Shown piece by piece: positions 1-12,857 of a stretch of DNA of 64,000 bases; position 1 is the first letter of the stretch; the number at the start of each line of letters is the position of its first letter. The stretch is from Linum tenue. Its lineage: Eukaryota; Streptophyta; Magnoliopsida; Malpighiales; Linaceae. The notes beneath the pieces were generated by a model. That model made no database searches. It was not told the origin of the DNA and worked only from the letters and a program-made list of their open reading frames with translations. The stretch is taken from positions 57,730,679 through 57,794,678 of the forward strand of contig CAMGYJ010000004.1 of assembly GCA_946122785.1 (NCBI GenBank), written 5' to 3'. The translations under genes and the position numbers were made by a program.

Positions 1-3000
1 CACCGCATGAAACAGGTCTGGACATAAAGCAATGGGGTCAAGTTACAAAGGCTTCTAAGTATGAATTTCACACATGGTAAAGGTCAAGGCACTTGAATAA
101 AAGGTTGGAAATGCATCACATAATTGGTTCCACAAATTCAACAGATAAAAGACAATGCCAGGGTTGAACAAAAACCATCTCTCTCCACTTTAAGGATAAA
201 GAAGCCCATGAGCATTACCAACATCTCCCTCCTCGTGCCAAAAACGAAACAGAAACTATAGAGACGTGTGCGCAGCAGAACAGGTGATAAAGGATACACA
301 GCTTCCCTAAGCACAGTCAGCGAAAGTGCATGAAGTTCAAATATTTTCACCCAAGGGTTCTCGTCTCTGCAACAAACGTAGGCCAATATTATCAAACATG
401 AAAAACAGACAGCACAAGAGACTTAAATTGAAGTCAAGCCAAGGAATCCTTGACGATCCAGCTAATTACGGATATTAGTAAGCACATTGATTATGTTGCA
501 TATTTCACATGGTACCTTCTATCACCAGAATAGGTGGCATTCTTCAGTAAGAGCACATTGATTGATGGAAGGCCTAGGCCATCTAACAAAACTTCAAGCC
601 CTCCAATACTTTTGAAATGATTCTGACCCCGTGGATTCTCAACTAATGCTATGTGAAGGATCTTCAAAGTCAAGTTTTGGAGTGATATATCTGTCCACTG
701 CTCTTTGAGACTCAACCTTCTAATGACACGTAACAACTCTGAAGAACAGAAATGTCTACGAGTAAGTAGAGAACAAAGTACCAGCATAAAACCGTTGTTC
801 TGACAGAAGGGAATGCAACACCACTAGGAAAACAGCAAGTCCTATACAACAGCTGCCAATGGAAGCCAGAGTGAAAATGGTGTCTACTTGCAAGAAGAGA
901 AGGCATTATTCAACTACCCGCCTTCGTATACCTACCAAGATGAAAATTTGACATTCTATTCCACAGTAAATTACATCCAAGTCCAGAAGCCAATGTTCAA
1001 ATTCACATGTCATAAGAGTCACAGGCTCCTTCCGAGAATTGCAGATGCATCACATATAATCAAACAGCAAAGCAACAGCAACCATGGGTTTTATCAAAGA
1101 AATAGCAAATATGGGCACCTGTTAGGAAGTATTAAGGTTTTCCGCTCTTGCATAGGCATATAGCGAAGCACCCATGTTCATGGGATCCATCATATTCATT
1201 CAAACAACAGATATAGACAAGCCTAATAAACTACTAAGGCTATATATCAATCTAAAAATGTATAGCAACAGAAATTTGTGCTAAGACATGTCTGGGACTG
1301 GTACAGCTTCATAAGAAGATTGAACAAGTCAAGGACGTACGCACAGAAAAATTACAAGTGCCTACCTTACCTACTAACCAATTAAGGCCACCGGCCTCCA
1401 TGACAGCAACAACTGCCTTCTGACGCCAATACATCTTTGAATCAGTAAGAACCTTTGAGCTGGTAGAGGCATCAATTGATGGTGCAAACACAGCTTTTCC
1501 ATAAGCATTTGTGTTCAAATCTATAAAGTTGCACATTATCGATATCACATGAACAAGTATTTGCTGCAGGAGTAGAGTTTTCTCTGAAATCGGGTCAGAC
1601 AAATTTTCCTCGCCAGAGAGTGCACCTGCTATTCCTTTTAGTTGAACAACAGCTCCTTTTTTTTTTTTTTTTTGGAGAGGGGGTGGGTGTCAACCTTAGT
1701 TAGAAATTACAAAAGGTCCATATGCTGAAATATACGATTGACAAGATTAAAGCACAAATATAAGAGTACCTTTCAGTAATGCAGTTAGCTTTTGGACACC
1801 ACTATAACAACCAAAAACTCTGCAATTGTGCATTGAACGGGTTATTATAGTTAATGCATCCAGAACAGGCAATCCTTCAGCAGAGACATTCAAACTTGGT
1901 GACTGTGATAAGTCTAATCCAGCATGTGTACCGTTGGAATTCACTGGAGTGACAATGAGAGGGAAAAGTGAATAATATGCTTCAAGCATCCGATATTACT
2001 AGGGTACAGTTAAGCAATGCATAAGAGATAGGCATAAGTTCCTGAAAAACGGATTGTTGAGGCCATAGCACAGTCTCAAAATATCATGCACTCACTAGAA
2101 GATCCTCAATGGCTATTTTTTGGGTTGGTTTTTAAAAGGACCCTTAGTTCCAGTATCCACAGACAATTAGAGAAATAATAAGCAAACTTAGTAAACCCGG
2201 ACAATCTTTAGATATCCTATTTTGCTGCCATTGGCTAGCCCAACATAGCAAAACAGGTCACAATTTCATCTCTGATCTTGATAAATGGATGCATACAAAT
2301 TTATCTAAGAACGTGAAAGACAAATCTTGCACTCTTCAAATTTTCCATTTTACAGAGGCTTTTATTAAAATCTCCAAAACCAAAATATTATCAGTTTCAT
2401 GAACTTCATTGAAGGCATCCAAATAATTCTTTAGCAGATGACGGTAGCAATTTATATATGGGTCTTTTACTACTATAAGAAAGCTACACAATCAACTTAC
2501 AATCTGCAATCAGGGTAGTTATATGCCCAATCTCCTCAATCAGAGCCAGAATGATCTCAGCAGGGTGCCCAGCAAAGCAACCAACAACCACATCCGCACA
2601 GCGGAGAGGATACTCTGTGGCATTTGTTGTAGGAGTAGTCTCTATGAACTGACCGGCATTTACAGGTACCCAGTTCTTGAATGCGGCAACAAATTGCTTG
2701 AGGAAAACATGGAACAGCTTTCTCTTGTCGACCTACAAACATTGCAATGAATAATAGACAAAATCATACCAGAAGAAGTAAAGATGTGGAATGATATATG
2801 AACAACTGTCAGAACTAAGAAAGGCATACACCGATGGGAAAAGAGAGACCAAACAACCAGCATACATCAATTGACATTCCTTCTGTATCACTCTTACCAA
2901 AACATATGACTGAGTGGAACCATGACACAGACCAGACTTACTCTTCACATCCAGATACTACAAGATGGAACCGCACCAATCCATACAAGCTCTGTACATA

Positions 3001-6000
3001 TATTTTATGAATCCAAGCTTCCTCCATATTAACAGTCTACCAATTACTCAAGCCAAAGGACGAGAGGAAAAAGAAGAGATGACTCCTTTCTCCCACAATC
3101 CCTATTGTTTTGCTAGATAACGATTTCAGTGAATCTAATTAGATGCTAGATACTAATGTCAAATGCCTCAATTTTAATAATTTAACAAATTATCTCTCAT
3201 TTATATTATTTAAATTCAACCCCAAAAAGTTAGCCCAGTGGTTATGCGGGATGACTGATATTCAATCCACATTCCAGTCCCTGGGGTGAACATCACCTAC
3301 AAAAAGACAGTATAACCACTATCTGACATTTAAGCATTCAACTTTTCATTTTTCAAACAGGAACCTTCACAAGAAAAAATACAGTCTAGGAAATGAAACG
3401 GTTTCAGAAAAAAACAGCTGAATATTGAATCAAAAGATTAGAAAGAACACATTAGGAATTCAAACCTGTACCTTATCAGTTATACTCTCGTGTTTCTTCC
3501 ATAAGGTATGCAAAATTGCTTCATCACCTTCTTCACTATAACATGACCAAAGGATAAAGTTTCAGTTAATTTGTAGTGCGAACAACAGATTAAGAGAGTC
3601 TACTTGAGATAAAGGAAACCAGAAAGTGATCAATAAATCCATAAGATACAAAACAGCAGGCAGGCTAGAAAGAGAACGGAAAGTCAGAAATACAACTGAT
3701 ACAAATATTGCTCTTTCGTTCAATTACAGACAAGAAGCTAAACTGGGTAGAATCACTTCACATGTTAAGAGATTAGGGAATTTGTAGACGAAGGAAAAGA
3801 AAACCAGTTGATTAAGTAACGATAATAAACACCGTCAATATCTTTTGATACTTAAGTAACTACCAAACTTGCTTCATCCTAAACAAATGACTATGCCTTG
3901 TTTTCCAGGAAACCTATATTGATAACAAAACCACTTTAAAGTAGAGCAATGTCGAAAGAGACAACTGTCTTAATAATATACAATTCTATTGTGGTTCAAT
4001 GATACACCTAATCATCTGTGGAAGGCTTACAACTTTGTTAGCCGTTGTACTGTGCTTTTGTCACAAAAAAAAAACATACTAAATTTTGAGCATTCATGTC
4101 AAAAGAATAAAACTGAGGATTCATACCCCTTATGATGTAATTTTTTCCACAAAGGACCTTTACAGGGTTCCTCCAAAATCTCTGCTAAATGTGGAACACA
4201 ATCAGCCGACACACCCCTTCTTGCTGTCACTTCTTTTACCTTACAAATTACTAATTCCCCTCGTACTAGGCTCACTTCCCCACTTACTGAATCAAGGGTT
4301 GCAAAACCAATCTTGGACAGACTGAATCCAGGTAATTTCAGAGTTATAAAAGAACTCATTCAGCTAGGAGAAGTTAGTCAGCTGAGGACCATAGGTCATG
4401 TAACAGGGATTTTGCCGAATTATTGACCGGGAAGACCACAATAGGAAACACATTGGAAAGGGGCTTGCATGCTTAAGATTTGATACAAGAGCTCGTTTAT
4501 AAGAATTTGCAACACATGGCTAAAACCCATTTGTAAGGACAGAGTATACCAGAGGTACTTACTGCATAAAGGCAAATAACAAGAGTAAGTTAAACAGTAG
4601 TTCAGTGTAAAAACCAGATATTTCCTTCAAAGTCTCAATCATTCTAACAAGACTAATGGAAATAACTACCATTAAGGAAGTTGCAGCATCAAGAATTAAA
4701 AACTTCACCACCCTACCATAAATCACATAGCTAATATAACCACCAGTAGTTGGCTTCTTTAGTTTCATCAAATCATGTGACAAATCATATTATACTATAT
4801 ACTGATTGATTAAAGTTACTTAACTAAATCACAGATGCCCATAGGTCAACCTCCCTGCTTCTCCTTTTAAGAGCCACGAACTTGTACCAATTGAAATTAG
4901 AACCAGCCTCATGATGGTTTTGTTTTCTAGACAACAGCCACTTTTACGGACTCCTAATGTAATCAACCAGGTTTTGTCCTCAGCCTAACTGCAGGATTTT
5001 TTTTTTATCTATTCTACAAGAGTGATTCATCTGTGGAGCCAGAATAGTTGATTGGGTTGATAAGTGTTGATCTTGCAACTGATATAGCTGCTGGTGGATG
5101 GGATTTTATTACATTAATGGATGGGGAGGTATAGTTGGAGACGAGAGCAGAGAGTTTATTTGGTCTTAGACTTCATTTACTTTAATTGGATTCTCAAACC
5201 CCTTCTAAAGAGGATTCTCTAGTGAAGTACTGCTTGCTGTTGATATTGCTGCCGGCAGCAGGTATTCTAATGCATGAACTCGGGACTAGGAGGTGTACAG
5301 TTGGGGAAGAGACAGAGAGTTTAATTGAGTGTTTGACTTGTTTTCTTCGAATGGATTCTCAAAACCCTTCTTGCGGGATTCTCAAGCAAAGTCCTGCTCT
5401 TGGATTAGCAGAGCAACCCTTCAAAGCCCTACTTTCCCATTATTTTCCAGAACTTCGAGCAGCTATCTAACAACATAGAAAGGACTCAATTGCGGTATAT
5501 GCTTCCGCATATTTAAGTCCAATGAAATACAATAAGCAGTTTTAGTTTAATAAGTAAATGTTTTCCATTTCCTGCAACTTGGAAGAGGAACAGGTTTAAT
5601 CTCTAACTGAATTTAACTCTCTTGTAAGATTATATAAAAGCATGCAAGTAGGTTGACTTGGTTCTGTGGAAGATAAGAGCTGCAATGTTATTTTATGAAA
5701 AACTGCTAATTTCCTGAATATGAAAATTCCATGACACTGTTTCTGTGTATAGTTATTTATTGATAGTCTATGTAAAACCTTACATTGATGTGCCCTTTCC
5801 ACTCTAGCCGCTTCAGAAATTCCTTATTGTTTCCCGGAAATAGCATTTCTTCTACAAGCCCCACCAAATGTTCATATGTCCTTCCATTCTACTCCTAAGG
5901 AAAGCAACCAGATTTGGCACCACATAGCTTTCAAGAATTCCAACTTCCTAACCCTCCCAGTTATGACGGACAAAGAGCTTGTTCAAAAAGAAAACACCCT

Positions 6001-6351
6001 CTCAACCTAGCTTCCAAGGATTCCAACTCCCTAACACTAGTACATTTAATGCACCCAACCCAAATTCCAAGTACCTCATGAATAAGAGGAAAATACGACG
6101 ATCAGAAAGAACACAAATATTGAATCACTTTAGTAACTACTATTATGTCAGGTAGAGATGGAAAAGCGAAAGTTTTGCAATCAGGAAGCTTCAGGATAGT
6201 GCTAACTTCCATGTGACAAGAGCACTAACCTGAAGCAGATTTTAGGAGCCGGTGCTGGAAACTTCTCTGTTGTTGAGCGTGAACTAGATTCTCCAGTTTG
6301 GATATTAGATGTTCTTCGGATAAGGTCAGCCACACCCTTGACTATGTTCAT
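1..6351 (-). CDS. BCHB: BEACH-domain protein B-like gene, 5' part (partial)
   Basis: Spliced gene read right to left, running off the left edge. Exons I can join in frame: 6351-6230 (start, MNIVKGVADLIRRTS), 3535-3472, 2732-2501, 1943-1770, 1655-1371, 738-516 and 366-298. All junctions are GT-AG and phases agree. The product begins with a basic segment, then a helical armadillo-like region (VDKRKLFHVFLKQF; LPVLDALTIITRSMHNCRVFG; GGLNWLVELLRV; FKSIGGLEVLLDGLGLPS). I recognise these as the N-terminal part of plant BEACH-domain protein B, a very large WD40/BEACH protein thought to act in membrane trafficking or mRNA-body regulation. The BEACH, PH and WD40 domains would lie beyond the window, so they are not seen. 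Intron 1 is about 2.7 kb. The exon starting at 1655 has an acceptor preceded by a 17-A run. Exons left of 298 are not resolved. The family call is from memory of homologues; the exon structure is read directly. Confidence 0.8.
3228..3345 (+). repeat. possible tRNA-derived SINE head in BCHB intron 2
   Basis: The stretch starting near 3229 contains TTAGCCCAGTGGTTATGCGG, which resembles a pol III A box. About 45 bp later ATTCCAGTCCC resembles a degenerate B box. The heptamer ATTCAAC occurs just before (about 3216) and again at about 3338, as a possible target-site duplication. This fits a short old SINE, but the boxes are degenerate and the assignment is weak. Confidence 0.3.
5070..5400. repeat. 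diverged tandem duplication inside BCHB intron 1
   Basis: Two neighbouring segments of about 165 bp (around 5075-5225 and 5230-5400) repeat the same order of words: a GATATAGCTGCTGG / GATATTGCTGCCGG start, an ACAGTTGGGGAAGAGACAGAGAGTTTA-like block, then TGGATTCTCAAAACCCCTTCT. The copies differ at many positions and have no common reading frame. It lies wholly within the large first intron of the minus-strand gene. Function unknown. Confidence 0.5.
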
Positions 6352-7465
6352 GCTTTCCAAGATTGTTTTAAAAGAAGTTGAACGATTTCTGGTGCATCAT
6401 AAGGAGCAGATGGTGATCCCTTGCCATCAGTTCCCCGCGAGCTCAATGATCCATTTCCATTGACAAGCTACCCACGGTAAGCTCGGCAAATAAATGCTCA
6501 ATCATCCAGGAGTTTGAACACTGTGAATTGGAAAGAAAAAATCGCTTCAGTCCAGGATACTTGGAGAAAATCATATGGCAACAACTTTCCCTGTTCGCCT
6601 GTTCTCCAGAAGAATAAGAAAACGAAAGCAAGTATCCACTTTACGGAGCAGCTTCCCACTTGTACGCAACTACTATACTAGTTCAGAAACATAAATTTCA
6701 GACAGAACCACCACCATAAGTTTTCAAGGAGGGGCAGCCATTAAAACTGCCGGCCGATCATCTGGAAACCCAATGCGAACTCGTTGAGAATCCAGAATTT
6801 CAAAGGCAGAACGAAGACAAGTTACTTGTTGGATTAAAGAAGAGAGAAATCGAATGATTATTGATGAAGGAATATGACCTGATCAGATCACCGCGGGAGT
6901 CAAAAATTCCGCCGGAGTTAGGGTTTTCGATTGGGGGATCCAAGCACTAAATGCCCTGCGTTAATGGCGTTGAGTGAAGAAGAGGCAAAACAAAAAGTGA
7001 TCCGTTAAATTCACGGAAGAGGTGAAGAGAGGAGGAGGAAAAAAGGTGAACAATCAACAATGCTGATTTATAACATTAAGGCCCCTGATAATGAACTTAA
7101 TTACATGATTACCCTCACATAGGAAACTATTTGATTGACCAAGAAAAGATTAGGATGCTTAAGGAATTTTACATATGAGTGTCATCTCTTAAAGATTAAA
7201 TTAAATTATTATTAAATAAGAATATTTTATCAGTAAAAATTACAACAAAATTTCACATTATGTTTTGTATTATGAAAAAATGGTAAAATTGGGTGTTTAT
7301 ACTACTCAACAAATCTCTCTCGATATATTCTACTAGACAAAGATAGCCCGTAATTAGGTCAATAATTAAGTTTTGAGAACAATTGAGAATAGGAATAGTC
7401 TTTTTACTATTACCTTTGGATCAAAAACACAACAACAAATATTTAAAAAAAAAAACACAACAACA
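6352..7465 (-). other. 5' leader and upstream region of the BCHB-like gene
   Basis: The DNA upstream (to the right) of the BCHB start codon should hold its 5' untranslated leader and promoter. A GC-richer patch with a TTAGGGTTTTCG-like leader word on one strand lies around 6890-6990. Beyond about 7060 the sequence becomes AT-rich intergenic DNA. No coding region or clear TATA box could be fixed. Confidence 0.4.
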
Positions 7466-7735
7466 AATGAGTTGTAGTTTAATTGAAAATATGTTTACTA
7501 ATAATGGCAGTGTCCCAAGTTCCAAATCACATAGAATACCACTTAAATATTATTTGTACCCATACACAATCAACTACAGGAGGTTGGATAATCCCTTTTT
7601 TCCAAATTTTAAGGGTGGTCCGCTACCACTTAGCCATATGCAAACTACCATCGGTGATTGGATAATTATTTTTTCAAATTTTAGGGGTGTCCCAGGACAA
7701 CCCTAAACCTCTATAGATCCTCCACTGAGGGTGCT
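7466..7735. repeat. dispersed repeat, copy 1 (related to 22385-22575)
   Basis: This stretch shares a series of words in the same order with 22385-22575: an ATTGAAA..A..GTTTAC.AATAATGGCAGTGTCC start, ..TACCACTTA.ATATTA.., CCATAC.CAA..AACTAC..G, TTGGATAATC.., TTTT.CCAA.., and a CTC..GTCC-like end. The word pattern resembles tRNA-derived A and B boxes or the 3' part of an old hAT element. No ends or duplications were found, so the class is undecided. Confidence 0.35.
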
Positions 7736-7827
7736 AACACTTTTTTTTGTTAACATGATGATTACACTAGTTCCAACTAATGGAAACATGGAAAAGCCCA
7801 CTAGAGGCAAGCTTGTCATTAATTAAA

Positions 7828-9406
7828 GGCAAAATACAGTTGTATATCCACAACTATTACGTTTGTGACAAATATATCCACAACTATCAAAATACACGAA
7901 ATATCCAAAAATCGGAAGGTTGTGTGACAAATCTATCCACTTCCGTCTGAAACTATAACGGTGTTAGTGATGCCGTCAGATCTGTTAGCAATATGCTGAT
8001 TAGGACGCCATTTCAGCGCACACATCATCGACAAGTCAGCACCAAGTGACACGTCATATTTACTTATAAATATTTATTGATAAAAAATTAATAAAAAATA
8101 AAAAAATTGCTTCTCTGCCACAGACCCTTCCCCTTCCTCCCACCTCCGCCCCTCATCCCTCTTCCACCCATCTCCACCCCTCCTCCCTCTTCCACGACCA
8201 TTCCACCCACCCCCTCAACTTCCTCCCATCTCTGCCCCTCCTCCCTCTTCCACCGCCATTCCAAACCCACCCACCCCCCGGCCGCCCTCCGCCATCGATT
8301 CATCTCTGCCAACTCCCACTGCATCCAAAGAAAAATAAAAAAAATTGTAAGCGCTGCGCCACCATCGATACATTTGCCGTTGTTGAGTCGCCGTCCAGCC
8401 ATCGAAGCTCGCACCCATCTCCGTACAGCCAGATCTCCGTGAACCCACTTCCCTTATTTAACCCCGTCGGGCTCTTCCCCCTTTCCCCAATCTAAAAAAA
8501 ATTAGGGTTCATCATACTCGTTAGCTGCGTGACATTCACCGATCAGAACCAACCCACCATTATGCACGTCAGCGTCGATGGAGGGAACAGATTCGATTCT
8601 TCTTTACCACGAGCCTACTTTGGGTTCTTCGTGTCCACGCCACGGCGGTGGCTTTGTCGGCGGAGTTGCTGGAGCGAACGCCATGCTTGTGAAGATTTGC
8701 TAGAGGGTATATTGATGTCCAGTGATGTTGGAGGCTCAAACAAGGAGAAAAAGAAAGAAATAATCTAAATTAGGGATTCCAAAAATCAAATTGAATTGAT
8801 GCAGCTGGAAACCTAATAAAAACAAGAGATTCCCAAAAGCCAATTTAATGGGTGGAATCAAATTCAGGAAGCGAAGAAGACTTGCTGGAAACCACTGTCG
8901 CCGTCACAAATCGCTTCTTCCTTCTCAGTCCGTCGCCGCGAGTAGGAGGGAGTCGACCACCACAACGTACACTGCCAAATCTTCCTCCTCCACTTTCGAA
9001 TATGACCGAGATCGACAGTGACAGCGAACCCAAGAGCAAGAGAGCCATCGGTTGCTTGTTCTTCATCACTTCATGGTTGTTGTTCTCTCGCAGCTTCTTC
9101 GCTGGTTGATTTTCCATGGCTGCAGTGACGAATCAGGAGAGTTTGAGAAGAAAGCAAATATTGGGAAGGAAGATTTGGGCGAAACCAATGTCGCAATTAT
9201 TAGTCATTTTATGTTTTATATTTTTTTTAATCCACGTGGATTCGTGGGGACAAATATCGCCAACTAAGCATTCCCTGTTAGTCCAGTCACTCTGTTAACT
9301 GACACCGTTAATGGAGTGGACGGAAATGGGTATTTCGTGTATTTCGATAGATGTGGATATATTTGTCACAAACCTGATAGTTGTGGATATGGAAGTGTAT
9401 TTTGCC
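7828..9406. mobile_element. Mutator-like (MULE) non-autonomous DNA transposon, 9-bp TSD
   Basis: The element is flanked by a perfect 9-bp duplication, TTAATTAAA, at 7819-7827 and 9407-9415. The left end GGCAAAATACAGTTGTATAT and the reverse complement of the right end GGCAAAATACACTTCCATAT continue as inverted repeats. Matching words include CCACAACTAT, GTTTGTGACAAATATATCCA and AAATACACGAAATA, with similarity for roughly 135-165 bp. A 9-bp TSD with long TIRs is the hallmark of Mutator-like elements. The 1.3-kb interior encodes no transposase. It has a pyrimidine-rich, GC-richer block (8105-8460) and gene-leader-like sequence (8480-9110), so it may be a Pack-MULE carrying captured fragments. Open frames in the pyrimidine block are low-complexity and not called as genes. 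Confidence 0.9.
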
Positions 9407-9485
9407 TTAATTAAAAACTAAAAAGAAAGGAAAATTCAATTTCGTTAACTTGGAGAAGGGGTGCATTAATTGGGAAGTGGGTGGG

Positions 9486-10415
9486 TAGGAGACCATCAAA
9501 CACATGCCACAACACACTAGAAACAATACAACAAAACACCACAAACCCTAGAAAGAATTCCACAACTTCACCATACCACAAAAATAATAAACTAAACCAC
9601 AAACTCAGGAAGCAAACTATAAGTCCCATGAAGCACACCACAAGTAAGCATATCACAATTTTTATAAATCACACCACAAATTTATTAAAGCATACCTCAA
9701 GTTCAATAAAACATACCACAAGTTTCTTAAAGCACACAATAATATTTGACTGATTTATAAATTTTTAAAAGTTCATGTATCAAAATGTACGAAAGAAATA
9801 AGGTACTAAAATGTAATTTTTTCATCAATATTTTCAAGACTTATTTGTAAAAAAACATAATTTTAAACACTATATTTAGGTACTAAACTGTTATTTTCAT
9901 GTGAACCTCCACGAAAAGTGAAAACAACGTAGAATATGAAGGAGGAAGGGTAAGGATAAGTATATCACAAGTTGCTAAAAGCATACCACAAATTTATCAA
10001 AGCATATCACAATTGGGAAGGAGAGAAGAGGAAAATGAAGCATATCACAAGTTTATCAAAGCATACCACAAGTTCATTAAAACATACTACAAGTTTATCA
10101 AAACATACCACAAGTGAGAAGGAGGAAAGAGAAGCATATCACAAGTCTCATAAAGTAGACCGCAAGTTTATTAAGCACACCGCAAATTTCTTGAAGTAGA
10201 CTGCAAGTTTATAAAATAAGACCACAAATTTCACAAAACATACCACAAGATTCATAAATCATACACAAATCTGATGAAGTACACCACAAATTTATAAAAC
10301 AGACCATAAGTCTAATGAAACATACCACAAGTTCGATAAAACAAACCACAAATCACATAAATCATCCAATAAATATTACAAAAACAAATCACAAGTTACA
10401 ACAAATCTTAATAAA
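9486..10415. repeat. degenerate 21-bp minisatellite, about 30 units
   Basis: Units close to CATACCACAAGTTTATCAAAG recur with a period near 21 bp. They form two blocks (about 9486-9745 and 9960-10415) separated by about 210 bp of unrelated AT-rich DNA. Examples sit near 9712, 10039 and 10060. Because the period is a multiple of three, one plus-strand frame reads as heptads such as KHTTSLS, giving short open frames at 9972-10199 and 10315-10608. I regard these as by-products of the repeat. No TIRs or duplications were found at the edges. Confidence 0.75.
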
Positions 10416-12857
10416 TATTAAAGTAGTTTTAGAATCTACCGTATATATAACTAGCATAGACCCTGCCCTTTGGGCAGGTAGTATTTATATTTTTACAATT
10501 AAATCTATAAATATATGTGATCATGAATTAAAAATGTTTCACAACATTTATTCAGTTGAAGTCAAGAATGAAATTTTGTCGTCTTTCTTACTTGTATGTA
10601 TGTTTTAAAGAGGCTTATTGAGTCTAAATCAAAATTATAATATTTTATGTTGTATTTGAAATCTATAAAATTTATAGAATAAAATTATATATTGTATATA
10701 TGTTATTATTAATATAAAATTCTTATTAAAAAGATAATATTAAACATGAAAGCAAAAATCGGGTTAAAAATGGCTTAAGAAGCCATCTTCAAAATTTATC
10801 ATGGAAAGCCTAATTAATAAAGCCACATGTTCCCAAAAGATCTGTAGATGAACATTTGGTTCCCCAATTTATTTTTCAAATTCATTAATTAAACTGTGAA
10901 GAGTAGAAGGATAAACTTGATTAAAAAATAATAGCGGGTAACTGTTCTTAGCAGAAGGCAGGGAAAATTACAAAAATACAAAAATACAAATTTTTTAGTT
11001 TGAATAATAGAAGGGTTATTAAAAATAAAAATATAAGAGTCACGTTGGTTAACAAAAGAATTATTGGTGGTAACCGTTTCTTAGCAAAAGGAAAAAATTC
11101 TAATTAAAATGTTTTAGTTTGAATAATAGAAGCGTCACGTTGTTTAACAATAATTTAATTATTATTGGTGGTAACCGCATCTTAACAAAAAAAAACACGA
11201 GAAAAAAAAGAGAGAAAAAAACCCTAATTCCGAAAATTGAGGAGAGCTCTCCAATGCTGACGTGGATAGGGTGATTTTCTCAAACCCCTTTAATATTTTT
11301 TTTTTTTTTACAAGCCCTTTAATATATTTTAAGATAGCAGAAAACCAAAACTGCCAACCCCGTTTCAAATTTCCAGCCTCCAAAGCGATTTGGAGAAGTG
11401 CAGACTGCATACAACTTTTACAATGTCAATGTAATGCATAAATTTACTTCATCCAAACAAGAACAACGGTGGGTCGTAGCTAATTCCGATTTTCTTTGTC
11501 TAATTTCTTTGCAGCAAAAGTTTTGTGGAGAAACGTAAATGGTCTTTTATATGTAATTTTTCAACAATTAAATTATCTAGTGTGAGTATAGTGGGATTTG
11601 AGAATATGGCTTAGCTTGAGTCTCCAGTTGGTCGATAGTTTAATTACATTTTTCTAACCCATTTTTGGTTTGGTTTGACAATATGAGCTAGGTAGGATCA
11701 GCATGGATGCATCATGCATGTATGGTATTCTCCTCCCTAGTCATCCATTACACTTGACTGTAATAATTCCTCTTGACATTTCGACTATGGTTGACTGACT
11801 CTCCTCTCCAGTCCACCACACTCCTAAGCGACATTTTCCTGACCTGTTTTTGGGGTTAAGTGGACAACGAATAGGAACTAGGATGCAATTTGATCATCCA
11901 CAGTATTGATCAGCTCGCGCATCATCCACGGCTTACAAGAACACCACAACTTGCAACTGCCGAAGGAGAAGAATCCAGGAGCCAACTTCGGTAAGTGAAC
12001 ATGGAGACCAAAATCCCATGATTTCTCTTGTTTATAGATGGAACATTGGCATGTATATGCAGAGCAAATTTTGTTTCTACATGTCATCCAACGCAAATCT
12101 CTGTATCTGCAGAAGTACTACAAAGGGTTTGGTCAATTAGCTCATGCATCAGCGATGGCTTCATCAAACTGGCAGTCACGTTTCCTCATTACTCGGTGGC
12201 AAGGTTGTTACAGTTCAAGTGCCTGCCGCCCTTGCCTCTACAGCCTTCAGCGTCGACTTCACCATCTATCCTGTTCTGGTTGGGATTTGCTCCTGCGATG
12301 GTTGGAACTGGAAACCCATAACAGGAGATATTGAAAGATCGTCAAGACTCAAACCGGCGAACATGAATGTCAAAGTGGATCGACTACGTTTAGAGAAAGT
12401 TATCATCATCAATGTTATCTTTAGATTTTCGTTTTAGTTATGTTTTATCTTTGTTCTCCAAAAGCAAGGCGGCACACCTCTGTTATGTAGTGCCACTCTT
12501 GGACTATCTAAACCAAAGGATGAATGAGAAAACATAAGGGTTCGAGAGTTTCATTTTCCACAACTCATCTTTGTTGTTATGGTATCAAAGCCTCTAGATC
12601 CTAGAGAACCCTTAAAAAAAACTTAACCCAAGCGTGCAACTAACGTCAGGCGGCAGCAACGGTGCTGCGAAAGGTTAATGGTAGGATGCATGTAATATGG
12701 GTAGCCCCTCTGTTCATTTTCATTGCAGTTTACTAGATCAGGGAAGTAAATTGTTAATCAAGAAACTGCACTTGTTGATTGTGTTTGTTCCCGGAATCTT
12801 AGTATTTATGAAATATGCATCACATTGGGTTTTGTTTTCACATTTTTCTGGGCGGGA
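10416..12857. other. AT-rich intergenic region with a small tandem repeat
   Basis: No gene is recognised. From about 10925 to 11195 a unit of about 100-125 bp (GG.GGTAAC..TTCTTAGCA.AAGG ... TTTAGTTTGAATAATAGAAG ... GTCACGTTG.TTAACAA) is repeated about two and a half times. Short overlapping open frames around 12028-12437 match nothing I recognise and have no splice or codon support. The last 60 bp border the LTR element that starts at 12858. Confidence 0.4.

Noticed and set aside
1366..1371. Alternative donor (AAG|gtaggc at 1366) joined to an acceptor near 752 for a longer BCHB exon
   Set aside because: The donor after 1371 (GTAG|gtaagg) with the acceptor before 738 gives the family-like LVELLRVIRRL junction in phase.
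8107..8442. 111-codon plus-strand frame rich in Pro and Ser, with antisense frames at 8088-8448
   Set aside because: Pyrimidine-rich low-complexity DNA inside a MULE opens frames on both strands; no domain, no splice support.
9486..10415. CRISPR-like array of short repeats
   Set aside because: The 21-bp units are directly adjacent and degenerate with no unique spacers, and this is a plant genome.
12028..12437. Three overlapping plus-strand frames of about 97 codons
   Set aside because: Overlapping in different frames, no family words, no flanking exons.
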